Source: Sphingomonas sp. Leaf20 (GTDB lineage Bacteria > Pseudomonadota > Alphaproteobacteria > Sphingomonadales > Sphingomonadaceae). Taken from it: a DNA stretch of 64,000 bases. The position numbers were made by a program, and so were the translations under genes. Shown here piece after piece: positions 1 through 9,392 of this stretch. The notes below the pieces were generated by a model. That model saw nothing but the letters and a program-made list of their open reading frames with translations. It searched no databases and was not told where the DNA came from. Where the stretch lies: NCBI RefSeq assembly GCF_001421535.1, contig NZ_LMKN01000008.1, positions 834,980-898,979 on the forward strand. Reading direction: 5' to 3'. Numbering within the stretch: the first letter of the stretch is position 1; each line of letters begins with the position of its first letter.

Positions 1-534
1 GCCGTCGGCATCGTCCGCGCCGCCTGCGGTACGCGCGGCGACGATGATCAGGTCGGCGGTGTGGCCATGCGCGACGAAGCGCTTTGCGCCGGTCAGTTTG
101 AAACCGTTGCCCGCGCGTTCGGCGGTCATCGCGATGCTGTCGCGGTGCTTGGCAGCCTCGTCGATCGCAAGCGCGGCGACGGTCTCGCCGGCGATGATGC
201 CGGGGAACCAGCGTTCGGCCTGACCGGTGCCCTTGAGCGCCTCGACCGCGGCGACGGCGGTGGTCAGGAAGGGGGAGGGCGACAGGTTGCGACCGATCTG
301 TTCGAGCACGACGCCCGCCTCGACATGGCCGAGCCCGAGCCCGCCCTGGTCCTCGCCGATCAGGATGCCGGTAAAGCCCATCTCGGCGAACTGCTTCCAC
401 AGGTCGCGCGAGAAGCCGGTGGAGTCCTCGGCATCACGCAGCGCGCGCATATGGCTGACGGGGGCGTGTTCCGCCACGAAGTCGCGGATCGTGTCCTGAA
501 GGACGGTCTGGTCGTCGTCGAGATAGAGTGGCAT
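1..534 (-). CDS. acyl-CoA dehydrogenase family protein (partial, C-terminus beyond window)
   Basis: Catalyses FAD-dependent alpha,beta-dehydrogenation of acyl-CoA thioesters. The 178 visible codons start at the ATG complementary to 532-534 and stay open to base 1, so the C-terminal half is cut by the window edge. The visible part has the N-terminal helical domain (LDDDQTVLQDTIRDFVAEH) and a GFTGILIGEDQGGLGLG stretch typical of the family. The catalytic base region is not visible. It lies upstream of, and is transcribed away from, a second acyl-CoA dehydrogenase on the same strand, a pairing usual for heterodimeric dehydrogenases of steroid or branched-acyl catabolism. That heteromeric role is inference; family assignment is secure. 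Confidence 0.85.
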   Translation of the reverse strand, partial: MPLYLDDDQTVLQDTIRDFVAEHAPVSHMRALRDAEDSTGFSRDLWKQFAEMGFTGILIGEDQGGLGLGHVEAGVVLEQIGRNLSPSPFLTTAVAAVEALKGTGQAERWFPGIIAGETVAALAIDEAAKHRDSIAMTAERAGNGFKLTGAKRFVAHGHTADLIIVAARTAGGADDADG

Positions 535-540
535 TTCTGT

Positions 541-670
541 TCCTTCTGCTCCCTCTCCCCGCCGGGGAGAGGGGCGGGGTGAGGGGTGGTGGGGCGGATC
601 GTCCGAGCCTCACTGCCCCTCACCCGCCTTCGCTTCGCTGCGGCACCCTCTCCCCGGTGGGGAGAGGGAA
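541..670. repeat. paired CCCTCTCCCC hairpin repeat (intergenic)
   Basis: Two hairpins face each other between the two acyl-CoA dehydrogenase genes. The first has arms CCCTCTCCCC at 551-560 and GGGGAGAGGG at 564-573. The second has the same arms at 646-655 and 659-668. GGGTGAGGGG at 578-587 and CCCCTCACCC at 616-625 add an outer inverted repeat. This is a miniature palindromic intergenic element, related by its arms to the hairpins at 18777, 19735 and 54021. It may fold in RNA, but it has no T-tract, so it is not called a terminator. Confidence 0.6.
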
Positions 671-675
671 TGAAT

Positions 676-1857
676 TTACGCCGGCAGTTCGAGAATCCGC
701 TTGGCGATGATGTTGAGCTGGATCTCGCTCGTCCCGCCCTCGATCGAGTTCGCCTTGGTGCGCAGCCACGAGCGCGGGATCGCACCGCCGCGCGAGCGGT
801 CGCTGTCCCATTCGAGCGCATCCGAGCCGCCCGCCGCCATCATCAGTTCGTAGCGCGACTTGTTCAGCTCGGTGCCGTAATATTTCATCATGCTCGGCTG
901 CGCGGGGTGCGCCTTGCCGGCCTTCAGTTCGTCGATGAAGCGTTCGGACATCGCCCCGAACGCCTTGGCGCGCACCTCGAACAGCGCGATCGACGCACGA
1001 AGCAGCGGATCGGCAAGACGGCCGTCATGGCCGAGCCCGACGGTGGCGATCGCGCCGTCGATCAGCGGGTTGCCGCCCGACGAGGCGAGCCCCATCCCCG
1101 AGATCATCTCGCGCTCATGCCCGAGCAGATATTTGGCGACGTCCCAGCCCTTGTTCTCCTCGTACACGCGGTTGATCTTGGGGACCTCGACATTGTCGAA
1201 GAAGGTCTCGCAGAACGGCGAATTGCCGCTGATCAGCAGGATCGGCTTGGTCGAGACGCCGGGGGTGGCCATGTCGAACAGCACAAAGCTGATCCCGCCC
1301 TGCTTCGACGTCTTGTCGGTGCGGACGAGGCAGAAGATCCAGTCCGCCTTGTCGGCATAGCTGGTCCAGACCTTCTGGCCGTTGACGAGATAATGGTCGC
1401 CCTTGTCCTCGGCCGAGGTGGCGAGCCCGGCGAGGTCGGAGCCCGCATTGGGTTCGGAATAGCCCTGGCACCAGCGGATCTCGCCGCGCGCGATCTTGGT
1501 CAGGTGATCGAGCTTCTGCTCCTCGGTGCCGTATTTGAGCAGCGCCGGCCCGAGCATCGAGATACCGAACGAATTGAGCGGGTTGCGCGCCTTGATGGCC
1601 GCCATTTCCTCGCGGAGGATCTTGGTCTCGGCAGGCGACAGGCCGCCGCCGCCATAGGCCTTGGGCCAGTCGGGGACGGTCCAGCCCTTGGCCGCCATCA
1701 GGTCCAGCCACTGTTTTTGCGCGGGGCTCGATGGCTTGAACTGGCGACCACCCCAGCAGACGTCGTCCTCCGAGCGCACCGGCTTGCGCATCTCGGGCGG
1801 GCAGTTCTCCGCGAGCCAGGCGCGGGTTTCGGTGCGGAAGGTGTCGAGGTCGGTCAT
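676..1857 (-). CDS. acyl-CoA dehydrogenase
   Basis: A 393-residue FAD-dependent acyl-CoA dehydrogenase of normal family length. Visible motifs are YSEPNAGSDLAGL at about residues 133-145 (flavin and substrate loop) and the C-terminal signature GGTSEIQLNIIAKRIL, which contacts FAD and the dimer partner. It is the second dehydrogenase of a minus-strand group with a FadB-type enzyme upstream and the partial dehydrogenase downstream. Together they could carry out the first steps of beta-oxidation. The residue pattern resembles large-substrate dehydrogenases (FadE-like of steroid or cyclic acyl-CoA catabolism), but substrate cannot be fixed from sequence alone. Confidence 0.92.
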   Translation of the reverse strand: MTDLDTFRTETRAWLAENCPPEMRKPVRSEDDVCWGGRQFKPSSPAQKQWLDLMAAKGWTVPDWPKAYGGGGLSPAETKILREEMAAIKARNPLNSFGISMLGPALLKYGTEEQKLDHLTKIARGEIRWCQGYSEPNAGSDLAGLATSAEDKGDHYLVNGQKVWTSYADKADWIFCLVRTDKTSKQGGISFVLFDMATPGVSTKPILLISGNSPFCETFFDNVEVPKINRVYEENKGWDVAKYLLGHEREMISGMGLASSGGNPLIDGAIATVGLGHDGRLADPLLRASIALFEVRAKAFGAMSERFIDELKAGKAHPAQPSMMKYYGTELNKSRYELMMAAGGSDALEWDSDRSRGGAIPRSWLRTKANSIEGGTSEIQLNIIAKRILELPA

Positions 1858-1910
1858 CGGGTCATCCTGTCCTCTGTCATCGTTCGGTCTGTGAACCGCT
1901 TCCCGGATCC

Positions 1911-1993
1911 GTCACCCCAGCGGACGCTGGGGTATCCCGGTTGGGAAGCGCTAGGCTCGAACCGGGAGATCCCAGCTTTCGCTGGGATGACGG
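1911..1993. repeat. REP-like two-hairpin element, copy 1
   Basis: Two short palindromes flank a variable middle. CCCCAGCGGACGCTGGGG lies near the left end and CCCAGCTTTCGCTGGG near the right end, the latter followed by ATGACGGG. The outer ends GTCACC and GATGAC are inverted with respect to each other. The same architecture recurs at 4060-4125 and 28546-28630, with a half copy at 50222-50254. It sits between the dehydrogenase and the fadB-like gene. The element contains no gene. Confidence 0.65.
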
Positions 1994-2008
1994 GTGGAGG
2001 GGGCGCTA

Positions 2009-4039
2009 TTACTTGATCCTGCCACCGCTGGCGGCGGCGTCCTTGAGCGACTTGGCGACGGGGAACCCGTATTTCTCGAGCCCAGCGACGACCTTCGGCA
2101 AGCCTTCCGACTGCGCCCAGAACATCGGGCCGCCGCGATAAACGGGCCAGCCATAGCCGTAGATCCACACCACATCGACGTCGGACGCGCGCTGCGCCTT
2201 GCCCTCCTCGAGGATCAGTGCGCCTTCGTTGACCATCGTGTAGAGCGTGCGCGCGACGATCTCCTCGTCGCTGATCTCGCGCGGGGTGACGCCCGACTTG
2301 GCGCGGAAATTGTCGATGATCTCGGCCACGCGGGGGCTGTTCGAGGGCGTGCGCTTTTCGTCATAATCGTAAAAGCCCGCCTTGGTTTTCTGGCCCCAGC
2401 GGTTTTCGGCGGCGAGTGCGTCGCGGATGTTCTCGATCCGGCTCGGGTCGCGGTGCCAGCCGATGTCGACGCCCGCGAGGTCGCTCATCTGGAACGGGCC
2501 CATCGGCATGCCGAACGCGACATGCACGCGGTCGATCTGCTCGGGGCTCGCGCCCTCGAGCAACAGCTTGGTCGCCTCGACCTGGCGCGGCATCAGCATG
2601 CGGTTGCCGATGAAGCCATAAGTGACGCCCGCGACGACGGCGACCTTCCTGATCTTCTTGGCGAGCGCCATGACGGTCGCGAGCACGTCGTCCGCGGTCT
2701 TGTCGCCGCGCACGACCTCGAGCAGCTTCATCACGTTGGCGGGCGAGAAGAAGTGCATGCCGACGACGTCCCCGGGACGCTTCGTGCACGCGGCGATCTC
2801 GTCGATGTTCAGGTACGACGTGTTCGACGCGAGGATCGCGCCGGGCTTGGCGATCGCGTCGAGACGCGTGAAGATGTCCTTCTTCACCTCCATCGTCTCG
2901 TACACCGCCTCGATGATCAGGTCGCACTCGGCGAGATCCGCGAAATCGAGCGTCGGCTTCAGCGCGCCCATCGCCTGCTCGACCTGCTCGGGCTTCATCC
3001 GGCCCTTGGCGGCGGTCGCCTCGTAATTCTTGCGGACGACGCCGGTGCCGCGGTCGAGCGCGTCCTGCTGCATCTCGACGATCGTGACCGGGATGCCGGC
3101 CGACAGGAAGTTCATCGAAATGCCGCCGCCCATCGTGCCCGCGCCGATCACGCCGACGCGCTTGATCTCGCGCAGCTTGGTGTCGGCGGGGACGTCGTCG
3201 ATCTTAGCGGCCTGGCGCTCGGCGAAGAAGATGTGGCGTTGCGCGGCGGACTGGACGCCCGTCATGAGCGCCATGAACTGCTCGCGTTCGAACGCGATAC
3301 CCTCGGCGAAGCTGGAGCCGTCCGCGGCCTTCTCGACGCAGGCGATGTTGGCGGCGGGCGCGTCGAAGTTGCGGAAGCGGCGCGCATTTTCCTTCTTGAA
3401 CGCGGCGACGGCGTCGGGATCGGCCTGCGCGGTCTTTTCGGACGCGCGGGGCAGGGGGCGCTTGGTCGCGACCTCGCGCGCGAAGGCGATCGCGTCGGCC
3501 TCGAGGCTGTCCTCGCCGACGATCTTGTCAATGAGGCCGGCGTCGAGCGCCTTCTTCGCCGAGATCGGATCGCCCTTTGCGGTCATCTCGAGCGCGAGCT
3601 TCACGCCGGCGATGCGCGGGATGCGCTGCGTGCCGCCCGCGCCGGGGAGCAGGCCGAGCTTCACCTCGGGGGTGCCGATCTTCGCCGAGGGGACGGCGAC
3701 GCGGTAATGGCAGCCGAGCGTGACTTCGCACCCGCCGCCGAGCGCGGTGCCGTGGATCGCGGCGACGACGGGCTTGGACGAGGCCTCGATCATGTCGACG
3801 ACGGTCGGCAGGCCGGGCTCGACCATCGGCTTGCCGAACTCGGTGATGTCGGCGCCCGCGAAGAAGGTGCGGCCGTCGCAGCGGATTACCATCGCGGTGA
3901 TGCTCGCATCGGCGACGCCTTCCTTGATCGCGGCCTCGAGCCCCTGACGGACCGCGGCGCCGAGTGCGTTGACCGGCGGGTTGTTCGAGATGATGACGAG
4001 CACGTCGTCATGGCGTTCGGTGCGGATCGGGCTGGTCAT
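2009..4039 (-). CDS. 3-hydroxyacyl-CoA dehydrogenase / enoyl-CoA hydratase (FadB-type bifunctional enzyme)
   Basis: Bifunctional beta-oxidation enzyme of 676 residues: hydration of trans-2-enoyl-CoA, then NAD-dependent oxidation of the 3-hydroxyacyl-CoA. The N-terminal crotonase domain shows [14 protein letters not shown] (about 56-69), GGGCEV (101-106) and [14 protein letters not shown] (123-136), keeping both glutamates expected at the active site. The Rossmann domain has GAGTMGGG (299-306), and the dehydrogenase motif [17 protein letters not shown] carries the catalytic His429. The ATG at 4039 is chosen because AGGAG lies just upstream and the crotonase fold starts there; the reading frame stays open to 4144 through repeat DNA. 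No thiolase gene is adjacent. It is probably not FadB sensu stricto, because the order and length resemble the monomeric peroxisomal-type enzyme. Confidence 0.93.
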   Translation of the reverse strand: MTSPIRTERHDDVLVIISNNPPVNALGAAVRQGLEAAIKEGVADASITAMVIRCDGRTFFAGADITEFGKPMVEPGLPTVVDMIEASSKPVVAAIHGTALGGGCEVTLGCHYRVAVPSAKIGTPEVKLGLLPGAGGTQRIPRIAGVKLALEMTAKGDPISAKKALDAGLIDKIVGEDSLEADAIAFAREVATKRPLPRASEKTAQADPDAVAAFKKENARRFRNFDAPAANIACVEKAADGSSFAEGIAFEREQFMALMTGVQSAAQRHIFFAERQAAKIDDVPADTKLREIKRVGVIGAGTMGGGISMNFLSAGIPVTIVEMQQDALDRGTGVVRKNYEATAAKGRMKPEQVEQAMGALKPTLDFADLAECDLIIEAVYETMEVKKDIFTRLDAIAKPGAILASNTSYLNIDEIAACTKRPGDVVGMHFFSPANVMKLLEVVRGDKTADDVLATVMALAKKIRKVAVVAGVTYGFIGNRMLMPRQVEATKLLLEGASPEQIDRVHVAFGMPMGPFQMSDLAGVDIGWHRDPSRIENIRDALAAENRWGQKTKAGFYDYDEKRTPSNSPRVAEIIDNFRAKSGVTPREISDEEIVARTLYTMVNEGALILEEGKAQRASDVDVVWIYGYGWPVYRGGPMFWAQSEGLPKVVAGLEKYGFPVAKSLKDAAASGGRIK

Positions 4040-4059
4040 ATACTCTCCTGCGGTTTGAA

Positions 4060-4125
4060 CGTCATGCCAGCGAAAGCTGGTATCTCCTCGTAACGGGGAG
4101 ACCCCAGCGTTCGCTGGGGTGACGG
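4060..4125. repeat. REP-like two-hairpin element, copy 2
   Basis: Left palindrome CCAGCGAAAGCTGG and right palindrome CCCCAGCGTTCGCTGGGG, joined by CTCCTCGTAACGGGGAG, itself an imperfect hairpin. The ends are GTCAT and GTGAC as in the other copies. It lies directly upstream of the fadB-like start and downstream of the serine hydrolase gene on the same strand, so it may sit in their mRNA. An upstream extension of the fadB reading frame through it is an accident of open frame. Confidence 0.65.
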
Positions 4126-4145
4126 AATATCTGGATGTCGGCAAA

Positions 4146-5375
4146 TCAGGTCATCGCCGCATAGATCATCGTCTTGAGTTCGCGGCGGATCGGGTAGAGA
4201 CTGCTGGGCGAAACCTGCGTCATGAACACCATCGACAGCCGCTCGACCGGATCGATGAAGAACGCCGTCGAGAACATCCCGCCCCAGTAATATTCGCCCT
4301 TCGAACCCGCGATCATCGACTTGGCGGGATCGATCGTGATGGCAAAGCCGAGACCAAAGCCGGTGCCGGCATTGGCCGCCTCGCTGAAGAGCGACTGCGA
4401 CAGCGTCGCGAGATCCGCTCCGCCGGGCAGATGGTTCTGCGTCATGAGTTCGAGGGTCTTGCGGCCGATGATCCGCGCGCCGTCGAGCGTACCGCCGTTG
4501 AGACACATCCGGCAGAAGCGATGATAGTCGAGCGCGGTCGAGACGAGCCCGCCGCCGCCCGACAACAATGTCGGCGGACGGCTCCACGCGCTCTTCTCGC
4601 CGCGGTCGAGCATCGTCCGTCCCTTGCCCGGTGCGACGGTGTAACAGTCGGTCAGGCGATCGACCTTGTCGGCGGGGACCTGGAAGAACGTGTCGTCCAT
4701 CTTGAGCGGGACGAAGATCCGCGTGGTGAAGAACGTGTCGAGCTTCACGCCCGCGATCCGTTCGATCACCGCCCCCAGCACGTCGGTCGCAACCGAATAG
4801 TTCCACGACGTGCCGGGCGAGAATTCGAGTGGCAGCGCCCCCAGCGCGCCGATGAAACCGTCGAGATCGAGATTGCCGTGCCAGTTCTCGATCTTGCCCT
4901 CGCGGTACGCGGCATCGACGTTCGAGCGGTTCTGGAACCCGTAGGTCAGCCCCGAGGTATGGCGCAGCAGATCGATCATCCGCATCGGTTCACCGGTCGG
5001 CTTCACCGCGAACGGCACGCCTGCGCCGCCGCCATTGTAGACGCCGATCCCCTTGAATTCAGGCAGGACGTGGTGGACGGGCGTATCGAGCGCGACCAGC
5101 CCCTGCTCGACCAGCATCATGAACGCGATCGAGGTGATGGGCTTGGTCATCGACGCGATCCGGAACAGCGAGCTTTCGTCGATCGGCGCGCCGCCCTCGC
5201 GTGCGAGCCCCTGATGCGAGAAATGCACGATCTCGCCGTCGCGCGCGATCAGCAACTGCGCGTTGGGAAGCCGTCCCGACGCGACATACCGGTCGCGAAG
5301 GAGCGTATCGATCGCGGTAAGGCGTGCAGGATCAAAGCCATGCCGTTCGGGATCGCCGAGGATCGTGCCGGTCAT
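4146..5375 (-). CDS. serine hydrolase, class C beta-lactamase / esterase family VIII-like
   Basis: A 409-residue protein of the penicillin-binding/beta-lactamase-like serine hydrolase group. The nucleophile motif is S-M-T-K within [12 protein letters not shown], the second motif is YSV in [11 protein letters not shown], and a WGG motif near the C-terminus (YYWGGMF) fills the place of KTG/HGG. This combination is usual in family VIII carboxylesterases. No signal peptide was seen, so it is likely cytoplasmic. The start is uncertain: ATG at 5375 has GAGG upstream, but in-frame ATGs also exist at 5399 and further upstream. The neighbours suggest ester or lactone cleavage in a catabolic pathway (inference). 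Confidence 0.85.
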   Translation of the reverse strand: MTGTILGDPERHGFDPARLTAIDTLLRDRYVASGRLPNAQLLIARDGEIVHFSHQGLAREGGAPIDESSLFRIASMTKPITSIAFMMLVEQGLVALDTPVHHVLPEFKGIGVYNGGGAGVPFAVKPTGEPMRMIDLLRHTSGLTYGFQNRSNVDAAYREGKIENWHGNLDLDGFIGALGALPLEFSPGTSWNYSVATDVLGAVIERIAGVKLDTFFTTRIFVPLKMDDTFFQVPADKVDRLTDCYTVAPGKGRTMLDRGEKSAWSRPPTLLSGGGGLVSTALDYHRFCRMCLNGGTLDGARIIGRKTLELMTQNHLPGGADLATLSQSLFSEAANAGTGFGLGFAITIDPAKSMIAGSKGEYYWGGMFSTAFFIDPVERLSMVFMTQVSPSSLYPIRRELKTMIYAAMT

Positions 5376-5469
5376 CGCGCATGCCTCATGATGTACCATA
5401 CCCCCGGTTCGAACATTGTTCATGCTATTGCCTTGAGCGCGGCGTAAATCAACTCTAAACCCACTGCCA

Positions 5470-5488
5470 GTTGGGCGATAAGCCAAAC
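5470..5488. promoter_or_regulatory. candidate operator in divergent promoter region
   Basis: Inverted repeat GTTGGGC-GATAA-GCCAAAC with one mismatch, in the 142-bp gap between the divergent serine hydrolase and acyl-CoA synthetase genes and about 30 bp before the synthetase start. This is a typical place for a dimeric regulator site (TetR or GntR type). No regulator gene lies beside it, so the assignment is tentative. Confidence 0.2.
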
Positions 5489-5517
5489 CCGAAATTCATA
5501 TTTGGAGTGGACCGGCC

Positions 5518-7269
5518 TTGGTACAAGAACCGATCATCGCCCTGGACCCGCGCTGGCCCGTCATGTCCATGACCGAGACCGAGCGGCTGCTGACCGCGGC
5601 TGGAACCAAGTTCGAGATGGACGTGGTGACGATAGGCGGCGTGGAGACGCGGATCTGGAAGAACGCACCGCCGTCGCTGCGCTATCTGATCGAGGCGGCC
5701 CGCGCACATGGCGAGCGTCTGTTCACGATCTACGAGGACGAGCGCGTCAGTTACGAGGCGACATGGCGCGCGGTCACGGCGCTCGCGGCGCATCTGCGCG
5801 CGCTCGGGGTGGGACCCGGGGACCGCGTCGCGCTGGCGATGCGCAACCTGCCCGAATGGCCGGTCGCGTTCTTTGCCGCCACCGCGATCGGCGCGATCAT
5901 GGTGCCGCTCAATGCGTGGTGGACGGGCGCCGAGCTTGAATACGGGCTTGCCGATTCCGGTGCGCGGGTGCTGATCGCCGACGACGAGCGGCATCACCGG
6001 CTCGAGACCGCCTATGCCACGCTCCCGTCACTCGAGCATGTGCTCGTCAGCCGCGCGGTCGAGCCGCTTGGTGGAATCGCGTCGCCGCTCGAGCAGATCA
6101 TCGGCCCGCCACAGGCGTGGGCGACGCTGCCCGAGCAGCCGCTCCCCGACGCGACGATCGCGCCCGACGACGACGCGACGATCTTCTACACCAGCGGCAC
6201 GACGGGCGCGCCGAAGGGGGCGCTCGGGACGCATCGCAACATGATGTCGAACATCATGACGGGCGGGTATTCGGGGGCGCGGTCGGCGTTGCGCCGCGGC
6301 GAAACGCCGCCCGAGCCGACACCCCGCGTCAGCCTGACGGTGATCCCGATGTTCCACGTCACCGCCTGTTCGGCGGGGATGATGGGGGTGATCGCGACGG
6401 GCAGCACGATGATCTTCATGCGCAAATGGGACACCGTGCGTGCGATGGAGATCATCGAGCGCGAGAAGGTGAACGTGACCGGGGGGGTGCCGACGATCGC
6501 GTGGCAGCTGATCGAGCATCCCGACCGCCATCGCTATGACCTGTCGTCGCTCGAATCGGTCGCCTATGGCGGGGCACCGTCCGCGCCCGAACTGGTCAAG
6601 CGGATCCATGCCGAACTCGGCGCGCTGCCCGGCAATGGCTGGGGCATGACCGAGACGATGGCGACGGTGACGCATCACGGCGCGGAGGATTATCTCAACC
6701 GCCCGACCAGCGCAGGGCCGCCCGCGCCGGTGGTCGACCTGAAGATCGTTGCCGAGGACGGCGTCACCGTGCTGCCGGTGGGCGAGGTCGGCGAATTATG
6801 GGCGCGCGGGCCGATGATCGTGAAGGGGTATTGGAACAAGCCCGACGCGACCGCGGCGACGTTCATCGACGGCTGGGTGCGAACCGGCGATCTTGCCCGG
6901 CTGGATGAGGAGGGGTTCTGCTACATCGTCGACCGCGCCAAGGACATGATCATCCGCGGCGGCGAGAACATCTATTCCTCCGAGGTCGAAAACGTCCTGT
7001 ACGAGCATCCTGCGGTGACCGATTGCGCGTTGATCGGCATCCCGCACCGTACACTCGGCGAGGAGCCCGCGGCAGTGGTGCATCTGGCGCCCGGGACGCA
7101 CGCGACCGAGGCGGAGCTTCAGGCATGGGTGCGCGCCCGGCTCGCGGCGTTCAAGACACCCGTCGCGATCCATTTCGTCGGCGAGACGCTGCCGCGCAAC
7201 GCCAATGGCAAGATCCTCAAAAAGGATCTTCAGTCGCTGTTTGCCGACCGTGCGATGGCGAGCGCCTGA
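5518..7269 (+). CDS. class I adenylate-forming enzyme, acyl-CoA synthetase
   Basis: ATP-dependent acyl-CoA ligase of 583 residues that would activate a carboxylic acid for the neighbouring beta-oxidation enzymes. It has the AMP-binding P-loop YTSGTTGAPKG (224-234), a GWGMTET adenine-site motif, the hinge TGDLARLDEEGFCYIVDR, and a C-terminal NANGKILKKDL with the catalytic lysine. The start is a TTG at 5518 preceded by GGAG; an ATG at 5563 (residue 16) is the alternative. It is divergent from the serine hydrolase gene, sharing the intervening promoter region. Substrate is unknown; medium- or long-chain fatty acid is the default guess. Confidence 0.92.
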   Translation: MVQEPIIALDPRWPVMSMTETERLLTAAGTKFEMDVVTIGGVETRIWKNAPPSLRYLIEAARAHGERLFTIYEDERVSYEATWRAVTALAAHLRALGVGPGDRVALAMRNLPEWPVAFFAATAIGAIMVPLNAWWTGAELEYGLADSGARVLIADDERHHRLETAYATLPSLEHVLVSRAVEPLGGIASPLEQIIGPPQAWATLPEQPLPDATIAPDDDATIFYTSGTTGAPKGALGTHRNMMSNIMTGGYSGARSALRRGETPPEPTPRVSLTVIPMFHVTACSAGMMGVIATGSTMIFMRKWDTVRAMEIIEREKVNVTGGVPTIAWQLIEHPDRHRYDLSSLESVAYGGAPSAPELVKRIHAELGALPGNGWGMTETMATVTHHGAEDYLNRPTSAGPPAPVVDLKIVAEDGVTVLPVGEVGELWARGPMIVKGYWNKPDATAATFIDGWVRTGDLARLDEEGFCYIVDRAKDMIIRGGENIYSSEVENVLYEHPAVTDCALIGIPHRTLGEEPAAVVHLAPGTHATEAELQAWVRARLAAFKTPVAIHFVGETLPRNANGKILKKDLQSLFADRAMASA

Positions 7270-7421
7270 ACGATGGGCGTGACCATCCGGCAACGATGAC
7301 GGGCGTGCGGTAGCGTCGCGTGCCCGGCGTGCGCTGATCGTCGCCTGTGGTCGCCGCCTCTATCCCTGCTTGTAACCCGCTGCGATTGCGACAAGGAGAG
7401 GGGGAAGCAGAGGGTGGCGAC

Positions 7422-8711
7422 ATGACGAACGACGAATCTTCCGGAGAGCCGGCCTTGTCCGCCGATGTTGGCCAGAACCGGAATGCTGCGGACGGTTCGT
7501 CACCGGGCAGCGGCGCGGACGGCGCGTTCGGATTGCCGATCGGCGTCGGCGTCGAGGACGCGATGCGGATCGCTCAGCGACGCGACCGGTTGCTCGCCGC
7601 ACTGACGCTGACCGCGGGCGTCGGGCTGGTCATCGCCATGCCGTTCGCGCTGAAGGCGGGCGCCGAATTCTTCCTGCCGCTGACGACCGCATTGGTGATC
7701 GCGGTCGCGTTGATCCCGGTGCTCGAATGGCTCGAGCGGCGCGGCGTTCCTTCGGCGATCGCGGCGCTGGCGTGCATCCTGGTGTTCCTCGTCGCGGCGA
7801 ACATCGCGATCGCGGCGATCCTGGTCCCGGCGACGGACTTTTTCCGCCTGCTGCCGACGCGGCTCGACCGGATCCAGAGCAATCTCGCGCCTTTGCTCGA
7901 CCTGTATTCGAGTCTCGAAAAATATGTGAACCGGACGCTGCGCCAGGTCGCATCGACCCCGATCAAGCAACCGGCGACGGCGGGTGTCGCTGCGCCGAGC
8001 TCGATCCTCGAATTCGCCGCGACCTCGGCGCCGGCGGTGATCGTCCAGCTGCTGTTCGGTATCCTGATCGTGTTCTTCTTCCTGTCGGGATGGACCGGCA
8101 TGCGGCGGCAGACGATCACCGGGCGGACCAGCTTCGACGGCGCGATGGCGACGGCGCGCGTGATCCAGGACGTCGTCGACGACGTCTCCGCCTATCTGGG
8201 GACGATCACGCTGATCAACGTCACGCTCGGCATCGTCACCGGGGTCGCGTTGTGGGCGATCGGTATGCCCTATCCGGCGATGTGGGGCGGGATCGTCGCG
8301 TTGCTGAACTACATCCCGTATTTCGGGCCGGTGATCGGTGCGTTCCTGCTGGGGCTGGGCGGGTTGATGACGTTCTCGGACATCTGGATGGCGATGCTGC
8401 CGCCCGCGCTGATGTACGGGCTCCATCTGGTCGAGGCGAATGCGATCACGCCGTTCATCGTCGGTCACCGCCTGACGATTTCCCCGTTGCTGATCCTCAT
8501 ATCGCTGAGCTTCTGGGGATGGGTCTGGGGCACGCTCGGCGCGTTGCTCGCGGTGCCGCTTCTCATCATCCTCCAGACGGTCCTGGGGGCGGCGGGGAAG
8601 CCCGATATCGCGGGGTTCCTGTTCGAACACGGCACGCTGGTACAGAACAAGACGGGGCGAAATCGACGTCGCGGCGACGCATCCGAGCAACAACGTGAAA
8701 CGGGGGGTTGA
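7422..8711 (+). CDS. AI-2E family transporter (PerM/YdiK-like membrane protein)
   Basis: A 429-residue integral membrane protein. The first 60 or so residues are polar and low complexity, then a long hydrophobic pair of helices begins at VGLVIAMPFALKAGAEFFLPL. A central soluble segment (about 140-210) follows, and four to five more membrane segments include the family signature LNYIPYFGPVIGAF. Members export solutes or peptides or act as antiporters; the AI-2 role is only established for a few. The start at ATG 7422 is chosen for the AGGGTGG upstream; an open extension to 7347 lacks the family pattern. It is monocistronic, ending just before the tRNA pair. Confidence 0.88.
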   Translation: MTNDESSGEPALSADVGQNRNAADGSSPGSGADGAFGLPIGVGVEDAMRIAQRRDRLLAALTLTAGVGLVIAMPFALKAGAEFFLPLTTALVIAVALIPVLEWLERRGVPSAIAALACILVFLVAANIAIAAILVPATDFFRLLPTRLDRIQSNLAPLLDLYSSLEKYVNRTLRQVASTPIKQPATAGVAAPSSILEFAATSAPAVIVQLLFGILIVFFFLSGWTGMRRQTITGRTSFDGAMATARVIQDVVDDVSAYLGTITLINVTLGIVTGVALWAIGMPYPAMWGGIVALLNYIPYFGPVIGAFLLGLGGLMTFSDIWMAMLPPALMYGLHLVEANAITPFIVGHRLTISPLLILISLSFWGWVWGTLGALLAVPLLIILQTVLGAAGKPDIAGFLFEHGTLVQNKTGRNRRRGDASEQQRETGG

Positions 8712-8755
8712 CGGTATCCGAACCCTCGCCTAGTTGCCGCCTCCACGCTGTTTCA

Positions 8756-8832
<77 letters not shown>

Positions 8833-8916
8833 TCGTTTGATGGTTCGAGAGAGTGTTGAGGTCTTGACGAGCCTTCCGCTGTGGCCCCAGGGTCGCCAGG
8901 GGTCGTCATTGGGAAT

Positions 8917-8990
<74 letters not shown>

Positions 8991-8993
<3 letters not shown>

Positions 8994-9008
8994 CCCTCGC
9001 TAGGGTGG
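8991..9008 (+). terminator. possible terminator hairpin after the tRNA-Asp pair
   Basis: Perfect 7-bp inverted repeat CCACCCT-CGCT-AGGGTGG that begins with the encoded CCA of the second tRNA. There is no T-tract behind it, so intrinsic termination would be weak. It could instead guide 3' end processing. Confidence 0.3.
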
Positions 9009-9066
9009 CCGAGATCCCTTTCCAGATTTAGGCGTGCTGCGAGCATTCCTCCCCCATAGCGTTCGT

Positions 9067-9172
9067 GCTGAGTAGAGACCGAGCAGCTCCGTCAGGAGCG
9101 TATCCTTCGATACGCCCTCTCGATACGCCGCCTGCGGCGACTACTCGACGGCTACTCAGGACGAACGGCGAA
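9067..9172. repeat. intergenic palindromic repeat region
   Basis: Holds nested hairpins: CGTATCCTTCGATACG, GCCGCCTGCGGC, and the pair CTGAGTAG ... CTACTCAG bounding most of the stretch. No open frame is convincing here. The outer CTGAGTAG/CTACTCAG pair suggests a small mobile or structural repeat unit separate from the REP-like family seen elsewhere. Confidence 0.45.
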
Positions 9173-9191
9173 GGGGCGGGCGGGTGCCTGG

Positions 9192-9392
9192 CTACCGCCC
9201 GATCTCCATCCAGCGCAGCACCGGCTTCAACGGTGCGATCCAGATCAGGCCGGTAAACAGATAGAACACCAGCTGCGCCAGCCAGTGCCAGCTGCCGACG
9301 ATGGTCGACAGGCTCACGATCGCCACGCACCACAGCATGATCAGGAGCAGGATGCCGAGCATCCCAACGGGTTTGCGCCAGCTCGGCGTCAT
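9192..9392 (-). CDS. DUF2842 family small membrane protein
   Basis: A 66-residue protein with two hydrophobic helices (about residues 11-30 and 37-56) separated by GSWHW, ending in the pattern WIAPLKPVLRWMEIGR that is typical of DUF2842. The family is found in alphaproteobacteria and its function is unknown. The ATG at 9392 overlaps the stop of the upstream cyclo-ligase gene as ATGA, so it is probably translationally coupled. An in-frame ATG at 9404 is the alternative start. Confidence 0.75.
   Translation of the reverse strand: MTPSWRKPVGMLGILLLIMLWCVAIVSLSTIVGSWHWLAQLVFYLFTGLIWIAPLKPVLRWMEIGR

Noticed and set aside
1994..4093. Long plus-strand open frame opposite the fadB-like gene (about 700 codons).
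   Set aside because: High-GC shadow: Arg/Asp/Ala/His-rich translation with no domain pattern, while the opposite strand has every motif of a bifunctional beta-oxidation enzyme.
8864..8869. TTGACG in the spacer between the tRNA-Asp genes as a separate promoter.
   Set aside because: No -10-like sequence at the right distance; co-transcription is simpler.
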